Source of the DNA: Alicyclobacillus fructus | GTDB taxonomy: Bacteria > Bacillota > Bacilli > Alicyclobacillales > Alicyclobacillaceae | NCBI RefSeq assembly: GCF_017329605.1 | Contig: NZ_JAFMTY010000019.1 | Location: 1 to 64,000, forward strand | DNA: 64,000 bases | Direction: 5' to 3' | Made by a program: the position numbers and the translations under genes | Notes under the pieces: generated by a model | Seen by the model: only the letters and a program-made list of their open reading frames with translations | What the model was told of the DNA's origin: nothing | The model's database searches: none | Shown here: piece after piece, positions 8,279 through 16,977 of the stretch | How positions within the stretch are numbered: position 1 is the first letter of the stretch | Layout: each line of letters begins with the position of its first letter

Positions 8279-8308
8279 CAAAAAAGAAGACGGATCCATC
8301 GATCCGTC
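8279..8308 (-). terminator. Terminator of the 55-residue ORF
   Basis: On the minus strand GACGGATC / GATCCGTC form an 8-bp stem with a short loop, followed by TTCTTTTTTG. It lies about 70 nt after the stop of the small ORF at 8377. Confidence 0.7.
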
Positions 8309-8376
8309 CAAGAGAAGGAGTGGCGTGGACAGCCTGAAGCGACCGGCGCGTGGGCCGGGGGCGGCTCCCGCCCGTC

Positions 8377-8544
8377 TCAGGACGAGAGCCGGCGAAAGGT
8401 GACGATCAACTGATCCCGATACCGCCGAATGTCGACGACGCGGATTTGGCTCCGTTCCACCGCTTCCTTGAGCTCCCGCATCATCAACTCGTTGCGCGCC
8501 TCATCGGCCTGCGTGAAGATGACCGTTTCGAATGGCGGTTCCAT
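8377..8544 (-). CDS. Small protein of unknown function, 55 residues
   Basis: The ATG at 8544 is preceded by GGAGGG with 9-nt spacing and the frame ends at TGA (8379-8377). The product is charged and probably helical in its middle (acidic and basic residues around MMRELKEAVERSQ), with no signal peptide or membrane segment, and ends in FRRLSS. It has its own downstream terminator, which supports a real monocistronic gene. I do not recognise a family. Confidence 0.6.
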   Translation of the reverse strand: MEPPFETVIFTQADEARNELMMRELKEAVERSQIRVVDIRRYRDQLIVTFRRLSS

Positions 8545-8685
8545 CGAGATCGACCCTCCGCGAGAGAATGCGGACCAGGGCGTGCCCTGTTGTCTGTAGC
8601 GTAGCTCATCGGCCGGGGTCGATCAACGCTTTTTGTAAGGATACCTAACAAAATGTGCGGCTTTTTTATCTTCACGTCATGTTTT

Positions 8686-9159
8686 TTAACGAGAAGGGTG
8701 AACCCGCTTGGGCAGGAAGTCTCGCCATTTCCCCGCGGACCAGCGCTCCCCGCACGGATCACACAGGACGATCTCGGCGTCCTCCGCCCCAGCGTGCGCC
8801 GTGATGAAATAGCGATCCGCGGCCGCCATCGCGCAGAGCAACGGGCGCGCAAGCCCTAGGGCGCGCTTGCCGCTCACGCCCGGACGCATTGCGTTCAGCG
8901 GGTGCCACCGTTCGACCGTCAGCTCAAACATGTGCTCGTTCACCCACGCGCCCACGGCCACGGCGCCTCCGAGCCGTCCGCGCGCTCGGCGAGCCCACGC
9001 GGCGACGTCTTCCCCGCATCCAATCCACACCTGATATCTGCCGCCGCGCGGCAGGCGAATGGCGGCGAGTGTCCGCCCGCGCATCGGGCCGTCCGGAAAC
9101 GCCCCTGGAAGAAAGATGGTTCGCACGCGCCGCAGATGGTTCCGATGGACCGTCGTCAT
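8686..9159 (-). CDS. Hypothetical protein, 157 residues
   Basis: The ATG at 9159 has GGTGGAGG 7 nt upstream, which favours it over the in-frame start nine codons earlier. The protein looks soluble, without signal peptide or membrane helices. Visible features are VRTIFLPGAFPDGPMRG near the start, a Trp-containing QVWIGCGEDVAAW segment, and a C-terminal CDPCGERW that could bind metal. I do not recognise the family. It stands between the 55-residue ORF and the phosphatase operon on the same strand. Confidence 0.65.
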   Translation of the reverse strand: MTTVHRNHLRRVRTIFLPGAFPDGPMRGRTLAAIRLPRGGRYQVWIGCGEDVAAWARRARGRLGGAVAVGAWVNEHMFELTVERWHPLNAMRPGVSGKRALGLARPLLCAMAAADRYFITAHAGAEDAEIVLCDPCGERWSAGKWRDFLPKRVHPSR

Positions 9160-9270
9160 CCTGCATCCTCCACCCCATTCAGCCATTCGCCCATCTGTAT
9201 GCGGGCAACGGCGCGCGGGTGCCAGAACGCACGCAGGCCCGGCGCACGCCGGGCCCCGCCAACCTATGCA

Positions 9271-9744
9271 TCACTTCGGCGCCTGGGCGAGATCGGCCTG
9301 AATTCGCCGCAACAGCGCCTCACACCCGAGCCGGACAAGCCGGTACACCTCTTCGAAACGGCCGTCGTAATACGGATCGGGAACCTCGTCCGGCTCTTCC
9401 GGGACGAGATCGAGCAGCCGGAAGACGCGCTCGGACCGCTTGGCGCCGAGGCGCTCCAGGGCGCGCATATTGGACTCGTCCATCGCCACGATGTAATCAA
9501 ACTGCTCGAGATCCTCTCGGCGGATTTGCCGGCTGACAATCCCCGCGTAGTCGATGCCCTTTTGCTCCAGAACGCGCCGCGTCCCGTGGTGCGGAGGTTC
9601 CCCGGCGTGCCAGTCGCCGATCCCGGCGGAATCGATCTCGATCTGGTCCTCGAGCCCCGCCTTGCGCACCATGTCGCGAAATACGGCCTCCGCCATCGGC
9701 GAACGGCATATATTCCCAAGACACACAAACAGCACGCGGATCAT
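9271..9744 (-). CDS. Low-molecular-weight protein tyrosine phosphatase
   Basis: This 157-residue enzyme has the P-loop CLGNICRS (Cys8 to Arg14) near its N terminus and the general-acid loop DPYYDG, the two signatures of the family that also includes arsenate-reductase-like proteins. The ATG at 9744 follows GAGGAGG by 6 nt. It begins 11 nt after bshB2, in an operon yojF-bshB2-phosphatase. Targets are unknown; in Bacillus, relatives act on protein phosphotyrosine or phosphoarginine. Confidence 0.92.
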   Translation of the reverse strand: MIRVLFVCLGNICRSPMAEAVFRDMVRKAGLEDQIEIDSAGIGDWHAGEPPHHGTRRVLEQKGIDYAGIVSRQIRREDLEQFDYIVAMDESNMRALERLGAKRSERVFRLLDLVPEEPDEVPDPYYDGRFEEVYRLVRLGCEALLRRIQADLAQAPK

Positions 9745-9755
9745 GCCATACCTCC

Positions 9756-10445
9756 TCAATCGTCCAACCGGTAGATCCAGTACCGTTCCGTGGCCAGGAG
9801 GCGCATCACCTCTTCCCGCGCCTCGCCGCCAGCCGCGAGCGCTTCTTCCACGCGCGCGAAGATGCCCGAAAACTGCGATCGGTGCGCCTTCATCGCCGCG
9901 AGCTTCTGCTCCAGGACGCTCGACACGTCGATCACGAAGTCGGGATCGCCGAGGATCTTCTCCGGCTCGTGGACCACCGCCGATCCCCAGATGACCGGCC
10001 GTTCCTCCTTGGGCAACCGCTTCACCGCGATCACGGCCGCATTCGACATCGCGTCGTGATCAGGATGAACCCCGAGCTTCGGATAATAGGTCATCAGAAT
10101 CGAAGGCTTGACCTCGCGGATGACCGCCTCGATCCGATCCGCGATGCGCTCGGGATCCTCGAATTCGATCGTCTTGTCGCGCAGGCCGAGCAGACGGAGA
10201 TCGCGAATGCCGAGGATCTCGCACGCCTGCTCGAGCTCCTTGCGCCGAATCTTGGGCAGCGTCTCGCGGTTGGCGATAGGCGGGTTCCCCATATTTCGCC
10301 CGAGCTCCCCGAGCGTGCCGCAGATGAGGGTGGCCGGCGTGCCTGCGCGAGTGAACAGGATCACGGTCCCCGCCTTGCCGAACGACTCGTCGTCCGGATG
10401 GGGATACACGAGCAACAGGTGGCGAGTCTTTTCCACTTGTGCCAT
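9756..10445 (-). CDS. bshB2: Bacillithiol biosynthesis deacetylase BshB2
   Basis: This 229-residue zinc deacetylase of the LmbE/PIG-L family has the metal motif PHPDDE (His16, Asp18, Asp19) and a second metal-site segment HPDHD. Family members remove acetyl from N-acetylglucosaminyl malate in bacillithiol synthesis. The partner gene yojF directly upstream identifies the YojG/BshB2 branch and not a generic deacetylase. The ATG follows GGAGGAGG and starts 3 nt after the yojF stop. Confidence 0.88.
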   Translation of the reverse strand: MAQVEKTRHLLLVYPHPDDESFGKAGTVILFTRAGTPATLICGTLGELGRNMGNPPIANRETLPKIRRKELEQACEILGIRDLRLLGLRDKTIEFEDPERIADRIEAVIREVKPSILMTYYPKLGVHPDHDAMSNAAVIAVKRLPKEERPVIWGSAVVHEPEKILGDPDFVIDVSSVLEQKLAAMKAHRSQFSGIFARVEEALAAGGEAREEVMRLLATERYWIYRLDD

Positions 10446-10448
10446 CGA

Positions 10449-10820
10449 TCACGCCTCCTCCTCAATCGCGCTCATGGGCCAGGGCGTGCGCGAGAGCTGC
10501 AACGCGACCGCGAGCCGCCCTTCATCATCGTGTCCCGCGAGCAGCAACCTGCCCTTCTCGTCCACCTCGTAATCGGTGAGCCCCTCGGCGTAGACCCACC
10601 CCTGATCCATTTTCAGCCCGACGCGATAGGGCCGATTCCCTGCAATGGCCGCCCGCTCAAACCGGATCCGACCATTTCGGATGTATGCACAAACCGCCAT
10701 GGGCTGGCCGAACCGGTGTGCGGCATACGCGCCGTTGGTGGTCTCCAGGTGCAAATACACGTCGTCTCCGACGAAACGGTTCAACGCCGCCTGTACGGCC
10801 TGCACGTCGATAGGTTTCAC
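10449..10820 (-). CDS. yojF: YojF-like protein (DUF1806)
   Basis: This 123-residue cytosolic protein (YLHLETTNGAYAAHRFGQ, GWVYAEGLTDYEVDEKGRLLL) matches the DUF1806 family as I know it, which is typically encoded next to the BshB2/YojG deacetylase in Bacillus. Its function is not established; a role tied to bacillithiol is inferred from this linkage. The start is GTG at 10820 with AGGTG upstream. First gene of the operon. Confidence 0.82.
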   Translation of the reverse strand: MKPIDVQAVQAALNRFVGDDVYLHLETTNGAYAAHRFGQPMAVCAYIRNGRIRFERAAIAGNRPYRVGLKMDQGWVYAEGLTDYEVDEKGRLLLAGHDDEGRLAVALQLSRTPWPMSAIEEEA

Positions 10821-10969
10821 AGCGCAGCACCTGACCTTCTCTCGAGTTTGGCACTTGTGCGATAATCGTTGCGAAACAAACGCCGTCCTCTATCGTGCCA
10901 AAACATCGGACGCGATTCAAATCGGCGACACCCGTCATCCCGTGTCGCGACAGGACAAGGAGGTCTCCC

Positions 10970-11482
10970 GTGCATCCCTCTATCGAGGCTCGCTCCTGGA
11001 TCGAGCGCCTGCAGCTCGCACCGCACCCGGAAGGCGGCTATTACCGAGAAATCTACCATTCTCCGCGCTATCTCCGCGATCCCGACATCCTCGCGACGCA
11101 CGGCGGCCCTCGCCGCAGCGCGACCAGCATCTACTTTCTGCTGCCCGAAGGCGATGTCTCCCGCCTGCACCAATTGTTATCCGACGAGATCTGGTATCAC
11201 CACTTCGGGCGGGCCGTGAGAGTGCACCTGTTTCACCCGGATGGGCGGTATGAAGCTCGCGAACTGGGCCTCCCGGACATCGCCGACAGAGAACCGCAGC
11301 TTCTCGTCCCGGCTGGAACAGTGTTTGGCGCGGAACTTGTCCCGGGGGAAGGCGTCGATTTCGCCTTGGTGGGCTGCATGGTGACTCCGGGCTTTGACTT
11401 CCGGGACTTTGCGCTCGTCTCTCGCGACGAACTCGTTCCCCGGTTTCCGAATCAACAGGACGTGATCGAGCGCCTCACGTGA
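10970..11482 (+). CDS. Cupin-fold protein, DUF985 family
   Basis: This 170-residue protein has the DUF985 pattern: APHPEGGYYREIYHS near the N terminus, TSIYFLLPEG and WYHHFG strands, and VPAGTVFGAEL. The fold is a small cupin barrel; its enzymatic role is unknown, with sugar epimerase-like proteins among its relatives. The GTG start at 10970 has AAGGAGG 6 nt upstream. It diverges from yojF and overlaps the convergent acetyltransferase gene by 8 bp. Confidence 0.82.
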   Translation: MHPSIEARSWIERLQLAPHPEGGYYREIYHSPRYLRDPDILATHGGPRRSATSIYFLLPEGDVSRLHQLLSDEIWYHHFGRAVRVHLFHPDGRYEARELGLPDIADREPQLLVPAGTVFGAELVPGEGVDFALVGCMVTPGFDFRDFALVSRDELVPRFPNQQDVIERLT

Positions 11483-11924
11483 GCAGCTTGTGCATGCGCA
11501 CGTGCGGGATGCCCGCATCGTCGAACACGTCGTCGGACGCGCGCCTGTACCCGAGCCTTTCGTAAAACGGCTCGGCGTGCAGCTGCGCGTCGAGCACAAT
11601 CTCCCGAAATCCTGCCTCGCGAACGAGCGCCTCCACAGCCTCCATGATGCGCCGACCCAACCCAAGCCCGCGAAGGTGCGCGAGAACCGCCACGCGCTGT
11701 ACCTTGGCCGTGCGCGCGTCTCCGGGATCGTACGGCCGGAACCGGGCTGTGGCAACGGCCGCGCCGTCGTCGTCGTACAGGACGACGTGCACCGCCCGAT
11801 CCGGATGGTCGAACTCGTCCACCTCAAGTTCTTCGGGAACGCCCTGCTCCTCGATGAAGACCTTTCGCCGGATGGACAAGCAATCGTGCAACTGATCCGC
11901 ATCCGTAACCCTCACCGCGCGCAT
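11475..11924 (-). CDS. GNAT-family N-acetyltransferase
   Basis: This 149-residue protein has the acetyl-CoA binding motif (VQRVAVLAHLRGLGLGRRIM) and the family ending FYERLGYR. The N terminus (LSIRRKVFIEEQGVPEELEVDEFD) is characteristic of the YjcF/ElaA-like branch. The substrate is unknown. The ATG follows TTGGAGGTG. It diverges from the MFS gene at 12002. Confidence 0.88.
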   Translation of the reverse strand: MRAVRVTDADQLHDCLSIRRKVFIEEQGVPEELEVDEFDHPDRAVHVVLYDDDGAAVATARFRPYDPGDARTAKVQRVAVLAHLRGLGLGRRIMEAVEALVREAGFREIVLDAQLHAEPFYERLGYRRASDDVFDDAGIPHVRMHKLLT

Positions 11925-11942
11925 CCTAACACCTCCAACGAT

Positions 11943-11972
11943 TTGGACGATATCTTTCGAGAAGCGTATAAT
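11943..11972 (+). promoter_or_regulatory. Sigma-A promoter of the MFS gene at 12002
   Basis: TTGGAC (11943-11948), an 18-nt spacer and TATAAT (11967-11972), with the ribosome binding site and ATG about 30 nt downstream. Confidence 0.6.
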
Positions 11973-12001
11973 TCATCCGGAGCAAGCAAGGAGGAAGAGG
12001 C

Positions 12002-13378
12002 ATGTCCACACCATCGCTGTCGAGCGGAGAGCCGCGCGGGGGGCGGCGCGCCCTCTTCTTGATGACCATCGCGCTCGGGGTGTTGCTCAATCCGCTCAAC
12101 TCGTCCATGATCTCCGTCGCCATGGCGAAGTTCGAACACGTGTTTCGCATCCATTTTACCACGGCGTCTTGGCTCATCTCCTCCTATTACCTCGCCAGTG
12201 CCGTGGCCCAGCCGATCATGGGCAAGGTGGCCGATCTCGTCGGGCGAAAGCCGCTGTTTCTCATCGGCCTCGCGCTCGTCACGCTTTCCTGCGCACTGGC
12301 GCCGTTTGCGCCGTCGTTCACGTGGCTGGTGGTCTTTCGACTGATCCAGTCGCTTGGAAGTGGGGCCATTTATCCTGCCGGCATGGGGATCGTGCGGAAC
12401 GTCATCACGAATCGCCAGGCGCAGGCCCTCGCGTTCCTGTCCATCTTTACGTCCGGCGCGGCTGCATTTGGCCCGTCCATCGGCGGCGTGATCATGCGGT
12501 ACCTGGATTGGCAGGGCATTTTTCTGGTGAATTTCCCGTTTGTGATCGCGAGCTTTCTCCTCGCCGTCTTCGTCCTGCCCAATCCCCGGCGCGGCGAGCG
12601 CCAGAGCGCCCGCGACGTGCTGCGCGAGATCGACCTGCCGGGCATCGGGCTGTTCATCCTCGCCATCGTCACGTCGCTCGTGTTCCTGCTATCCCTCGCC
12701 AGCCGGCCCGCTTGGTGGGCGGCAGTTCTCGGGCTCTTGAGCTTTGCGGCGTTCGGTTGGCGAGAACACGCGGCGCGGAGCCCGTTCTTGAGCCTTCGCT
12801 TTTTCAAGCGTTACACGTCGCTCACCTGGGTGTTGGTGCAGTTCACCACGGTGAATATCATCTTTTATTCCATCTTCTTCGGCATGCCGACGTATCTGCA
12901 GGAAGTCCGAGGCTTCAACTCGCAGGAGACGGGGCTCATCATGCTCGCCGTCGCCGGGTTCAGCCTGATCACGGCTCCCATCACCGGACGCTGGGTGGCG
13001 CGTAGCGGCTCCCGGCCGCCCCTCGTGCTCGCCGCCGTGTTCATGACGGCGGGGAGCCTGCTCATGTTGACTCTTCACACGGCGTCTCCCGTGTGGTGGC
13101 TCTGCGTGGTCCTGTCAGTCCTCGGCCTCTCCAATGGATTCAACAACGTCGGACTGCAGACAGCGCTGTTTGCGGCGAGCCCTCGGGAGGTCATCAGCAC
13201 CGCCTCCGGGCTCTTTCAGATGTCGCGCTATATGGGTACCATTCTGTCCACGGTCGTGCTCGGTCTGTTGTTCGGCGCGCGCCTCACGACCTCGGAGCTT
13301 CACGTGCTCGCCATCGTGCTCGCCTGCCTCGGCGCGTTGGTTCTCGTCATGAGCCTCCGCCTTCCCCGCCAGGCCTGA
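12002..13378 (+). CDS. MFS drug-efflux transporter
   Basis: This 458-residue membrane protein has about 14 hydrophobic segments and the DHA2-type features of a proton-driven multidrug exporter: NPLNSSMISVAM in helix 1, the loop motif GKVADLVGRKPLF, and GPSIGGVIM in helix 5. The ATG follows AAGGAGGAAGAGGC and its own promoter. The substrate cannot be read from sequence. The AraC-type regulator gene is convergent and need not control it. Confidence 0.88.
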   Translation: MSTPSLSSGEPRGGRRALFLMTIALGVLLNPLNSSMISVAMAKFEHVFRIHFTTASWLISSYYLASAVAQPIMGKVADLVGRKPLFLIGLALVTLSCALAPFAPSFTWLVVFRLIQSLGSGAIYPAGMGIVRNVITNRQAQALAFLSIFTSGAAAFGPSIGGVIMRYLDWQGIFLVNFPFVIASFLLAVFVLPNPRRGERQSARDVLREIDLPGIGLFILAIVTSLVFLLSLASRPAWWAAVLGLLSFAAFGWREHAARSPFLSLRFFKRYTSLTWVLVQFTTVNIIFYSIFFGMPTYLQEVRGFNSQETGLIMLAVAGFSLITAPITGRWVARSGSRPPLVLAAVFMTAGSLLMLTLHTASPVWWLCVVLSVLGLSNGFNNVGLQTALFAASPREVISTASGLFQMSRYMGTILSTVVLGLLFGARLTTSELHVLAIVLACLGALVLVMSLRLPRQA

Positions 13379-13448
13379 TCCGTACACAGAAACGGCCACC
13401 CGATGAGCCAGTTGCCTGGCGGCTCGGGCGGCCGATGACACTTCGGAA

Positions 13449-14666
13449 TTACGATGGACGCGAGTCCTCTTGCTTGAATCCGCGAGCCTGGCGTATGGCC
13501 CTGTCGCGGAACGCCTTCGGCGTCAATCCCACCTGCCGCTTGAACAGTTTGTTGAAATAGGTCGGATCCGGATAGCCCACGTGCGCGCCGACCTCGTACG
13601 CTTTCAGGTGAAAATCGCGCAGCAACAGATCCTTGGCCTTGTTCAGCCGGGTTTGCACGATGAACTCGCGGATGGTCATGCCCGTCTCGCTCTTGAACCG
13701 TTTGGAGAGGTAGCTGGGGCTCAGAAACACCTGGCTGGCGAGCGTCGCGACATCCAGGTCGGAATCGTAATGGCGCTCGATAATCTCGATGACCTGGCCA
13801 ATCTGCGCGCTGTGCGCGGTGCGCGCCGCCTCTTCACGACCGAGCACCACCATCAACGCTTGCTTCAACTTATCTCGCCAATCCCACCATTTTGGACATT
13901 CTTCTGCCACAAACCGAAGCCATTGACGTGTGGAGATGGGCACCTGAAGCATTCGATCCCGTCCGTCCGCCTGGCGCTGACCCATGGCCGCCATGATGAA
14001 CTGGGCGCAGAGCTCCGCGACGTCCTCGAGCTTCGTCGGGCGCTCGGCCAACTGCGCGAAGAGATCCTCCACAACCGACGCGATGCCTTCATATCCCCGG
14101 TCTCCAAGTTGCATCACGGCCCGCGCGACAAAGCGGATTCTGTCCTCTTCATGAAGCGGCGCCAATTCACGCCTGCCCTGTGAATACGCTGTCGATTCAA
14201 ACACGTTCCAATGCGAGGCGGCGGTCGCCTCCATCAGCGCCTGCCACCACCGGACGCCGTCCCGCTCATCACACGCCGAACTGACGCCGACCAGCGCCCG
14301 ATCCGCCCCCAGCCTGGAGAGCGCCGTCTCGAAGCCATCCATCGCCCGCTCGGGATGGTGCGCCGCGAGCGTGATCACGTAAGCGGATGCGTCACAGGAC
14401 ACCAAGTGCACGCAGTCGAAGCCGGACGACTGGATCTGCGTCAAAAACGGATAAATGGGCACCACGCGCGAACTGCGCACGACGACCACCAGCCACGCCT
14501 GGCGATCTCGCACGCCTTCGAGCGATCTCTTCAATTCCCGAAAATCCAGTTCCACAGGATGCTGCTGCAACACGTCCCAGGTGACAGCCGGCCAACTGGT
14601 TCGCACTTCGCGGATGGCGTGCAGCGAGGATGAAGCATTCGTCTTTTTCGGCATGCGGACGCTCAC
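13449..14666 (-). CDS. AraC-family transcriptional regulator
   Basis: This 405-residue protein has a C-terminal double helix-turn-helix of AraC type (LSPSYLSKRFKSETGMTIREFI, VGYPDPTYFNKLFKRQVGLTPKAFR) preceded by a long N-terminal part that I do not recognise as a receiver or cupin domain. The layout resembles YesN-like regulators without the response-regulator domain. The GTG at 14666 has GGGGAGGG 5 nt upstream and is preferred over an open extension of 56 codons. Targets are unknown. Confidence 0.85.
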   Translation of the reverse strand: MSVRMPKKTNASSSLHAIREVRTSWPAVTWDVLQQHPVELDFRELKRSLEGVRDRQAWLVVVVRSSRVVPIYPFLTQIQSSGFDCVHLVSCDASAYVITLAAHHPERAMDGFETALSRLGADRALVGVSSACDERDGVRWWQALMEATAASHWNVFESTAYSQGRRELAPLHEEDRIRFVARAVMQLGDRGYEGIASVVEDLFAQLAERPTKLEDVAELCAQFIMAAMGQRQADGRDRMLQVPISTRQWLRFVAEECPKWWDWRDKLKQALMVVLGREEAARTAHSAQIGQVIEIIERHYDSDLDVATLASQVFLSPSYLSKRFKSETGMTIREFIVQTRLNKAKDLLLRDFHLKAYEVGAHVGYPDPTYFNKLFKRQVGLTPKAFRDRAIRQARGFKQEDSRPS

Positions 14667-14798
14667 GTTAGCCCTCCCCTCGCGCCCCACGAGGAATGAA
14701 AACGGTTTCTCTCGAAACATTATAAAAGAATCCCTGCGCGCGGGGGAGTCGTAAATCGCAACGTTCTTGTCTTTCTTGGCACTTGTTTGCGAAATCAA

Positions 14799-14825
14799 GG
14801 CGCCGAAACCTCCTGTTTCGGCGCC
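14799..14825 (-). terminator. Terminator of the HelD gene
   Basis: An 11-bp perfect stem, GGCGCCGAAAC / GTTTCGGCGCC, with a 5-nt loop lies 13 nt after the helD stop. The trailing T-run is short (TTGATTT). Confidence 0.7.
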
Positions 14826-14838
14826 AAAAGACAAGAAT

Positions 14839-16977
14839 TTAATCGTCCACCGCCCACCGTATGCAGGGCGACGGGCGATCGCAGTAGAACAGCCTCAGCC
14901 GATGTAACGCGCGGGTGCAACCCACGTATAACAGTTTGGCATCCCGCTCTTCCAGGCGATAATGCGCTTCGTCCACATCCACGAGGATGACGCTGTCGAA
15001 CTCGAGCCCCTTCGCGAGATAGACAGGCACAATGCTGACGCCGCCTTCGTAATGCGTCTGCGCCGCCGTGAGCAGATGCGCGTCCAGCCCCGATTCAAGA
15101 CACATCTGATGATACACATGGGCGTCCTCTTCGGTTCGCGTCAGCACAGCGACCGTGGTCGCGCGCCGGCTCTCTTCCGACAGCCGCTCGATGAGCGCAT
15201 CGAACCGGCTTTCCCACGCCACCGGCTCGACGACGACGGGATCGCCGCTGCGAAACACCGGTCTGGCCACGACCTTCGGGCGAAAAGGTTCCAGGATCCG
15301 GTTGGCGAAGGACACAATCTCATACGTCGACCGGTAAGAGACGGACATCTCGACATACCGGCTTCCATTGGGGAACAGCGCCCGAACCTCATCCCAGTCC
15401 CGAAATCCGGCTTCGCTGTGGATGCTCTGCGACAGGTCGCCGAGAATGGTAAAGGACAAACTCGGGCAATAGGCCTGGAGCACACGGAGATGGACAGGCG
15501 AAAAGTCCTGCGCTTCGTCGATCACGACATGGTGGAACACGTCCCGCGCATCCACGCCGTACAGCCATTGGTGGATGGCGAGGAGGAGCGGCAGATCCTC
15601 GGGTTCGACGAGCGGCCGGGCCCCGTATTTCGCCGGCCGTTGAATGGAGCGAAGCGAGAGCTCGGGATGGTGCCGAAGAAACCCCTCGTAGATGGGAAGT
15701 GGCTCAAGCTCCGGCCACTCGCGCTCCAACTCGCGCGCCGCCGATGCAATCTGGCGTTTGACGGCCTTATCCGCCTTGCCGGCGTCCTTCGCCTGCATTT
15801 CCCACTGACGCTTGACGCGGGCGATCACGCGATCCCTCCGCTGGCGCACCGGGTAGCGGGCGTACTCCACGTGAAACCACCGCGCGAGGGTCTCCGCCGA
15901 AATCGGCGGTCCGACGGGAGACGGGACATCCCGACGCGGCACCATGCTGTTCTCCATGTTGCGCAGGTAGTCCTGAAGCGCCTCCAAGGTCTCGATTCGC
16001 CCCTTCACCTCGATCTCGCGCCGCATCGCCTCGTACTCAGACGACGGACGGAGCGCGAACCGCTCCCGCAGCCGCTTGGCGGGATCAGGCAGGAGCACTA
16101 CGTGATCCAACACCCGGAGGGCGAACGACGCAAACGTGGTCTGTTGCACGTCGCCGACGCCGAGTTCTGGCAAAACCTCCGAAATGTAATCCACGAACAT
16201 GGCGGAGGGCGCAAAAATCACCATCTTGTCCGCCCGCAGCTTTTCGGGATGTTGATACAGCAGATAGGCGAGCCGATGGAGTGCCACGGTCGTCTTTCCG
16301 CTTCCCGCCACGCCCTGAATCAGGATCGGAACGTTTTTGTCCGCCCGGATGACCTCGTTCTGTTCCGCCTGGATGGTGGCTACGATGTCGTGCAGGCGGC
16401 TGTCCTTGGAGTCCGCGAGCCGATACAGCAGGAACTCGTCCACGCTGCCCGCCTGCGTCTTTCCTTTCACGTAGCTGTCGACCACGCGGACGAGATCGCC
16501 ATCGCGCACCACGATGTTCCGCTTGAGCGACACGGTGCCGCGAACCTCGCCGCCAGGCGCCTCGTAGCGCGCCTCGTCGCCCTGGCCCGTAAATGAGTAG
16601 AACACGCTCGCCGCCGGGGCGCGCCAGTCGAGGACCACCCGCTCGCCGGTCGACGGATGATCGATCCCCTGCTTGCCGATGTACAGCTTCTGCGGCGCTT
16701 CGCCCTCGGGCTGAAAGTCAATGCGGCCAAAATACGGATCGCGCAAAGCGCGGCGGAGCTGGTGGCGGCGCTCCTCCGCCATCTCGGCGACGGCCACATC
16801 CGCGACCACGTCGGCCGTCAGCGCCTCGTCGGCATCTTCGTCGTCCTCGTCGCGCACCGGCATCCTGGGCCCAGACGCGAGCGCGCCGCGAATGATCTGA
16901 AGCACGTGTTGCAGGTGTTCCCGCTCTTCCTCGTACGGATCGAGCGCCGGGCGAGGCGGTGTCCCCGTCTCGCTCAT
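14839..16977 (-). CDS. helD: HelD-type RNA polymerase recycling helicase
   Basis: This 712-residue superfamily 1 helicase-like ATPase has Walker A GVAGSGKTT (222-230), Walker B IDEAQDFS, and the UvrD-like C-terminal motifs (SYRSTYEI, TRTEEDAH, KGLEFDSVI, LYVGCTRAL). The N-terminal region with charged helices and DWRAPAASVFY is the HelD hallmark, distinguishing it from UvrD or PcrA. HelD proteins release stalled RNA polymerase and some protect against rifamycins. The ATG overlaps the stop codon of the upstream MFS gene (ATGA), so the two are translationally coupled. Confidence 0.9.
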   Translation of the reverse strand: MSETGTPPRPALDPYEEEREHLQHVLQIIRGALASGPRMPVRDEDDEDADEALTADVVADVAVAEMAEERRHQLRRALRDPYFGRIDFQPEGEAPQKLYIGKQGIDHPSTGERVVLDWRAPAASVFYSFTGQGDEARYEAPGGEVRGTVSLKRNIVVRDGDLVRVVDSYVKGKTQAGSVDEFLLYRLADSKDSRLHDIVATIQAEQNEVIRADKNVPILIQGVAGSGKTTVALHRLAYLLYQHPEKLRADKMVIFAPSAMFVDYISEVLPELGVGDVQQTTFASFALRVLDHVVLLPDPAKRLRERFALRPSSEYEAMRREIEVKGRIETLEALQDYLRNMENSMVPRRDVPSPVGPPISAETLARWFHVEYARYPVRQRRDRVIARVKRQWEMQAKDAGKADKAVKRQIASAARELEREWPELEPLPIYEGFLRHHPELSLRSIQRPAKYGARPLVEPEDLPLLLAIHQWLYGVDARDVFHHVVIDEAQDFSPVHLRVLQAYCPSLSFTILGDLSQSIHSEAGFRDWDEVRALFPNGSRYVEMSVSYRSTYEIVSFANRILEPFRPKVVARPVFRSGDPVVVEPVAWESRFDALIERLSEESRRATTVAVLTRTEEDAHVYHQMCLESGLDAHLLTAAQTHYEGGVSIVPVYLAKGLEFDSVILVDVDEAHYRLEERDAKLLYVGCTRALHRLRLFYCDRPSPCIRWAVDD

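Noticed and set aside
13379-13448. GC-rich inverted repeat between the MFS gene and the AraC-type gene
   Set aside because: The arms are imperfect and no T-tract follows, so I did not list it as a terminator, though convergent genes would need one.
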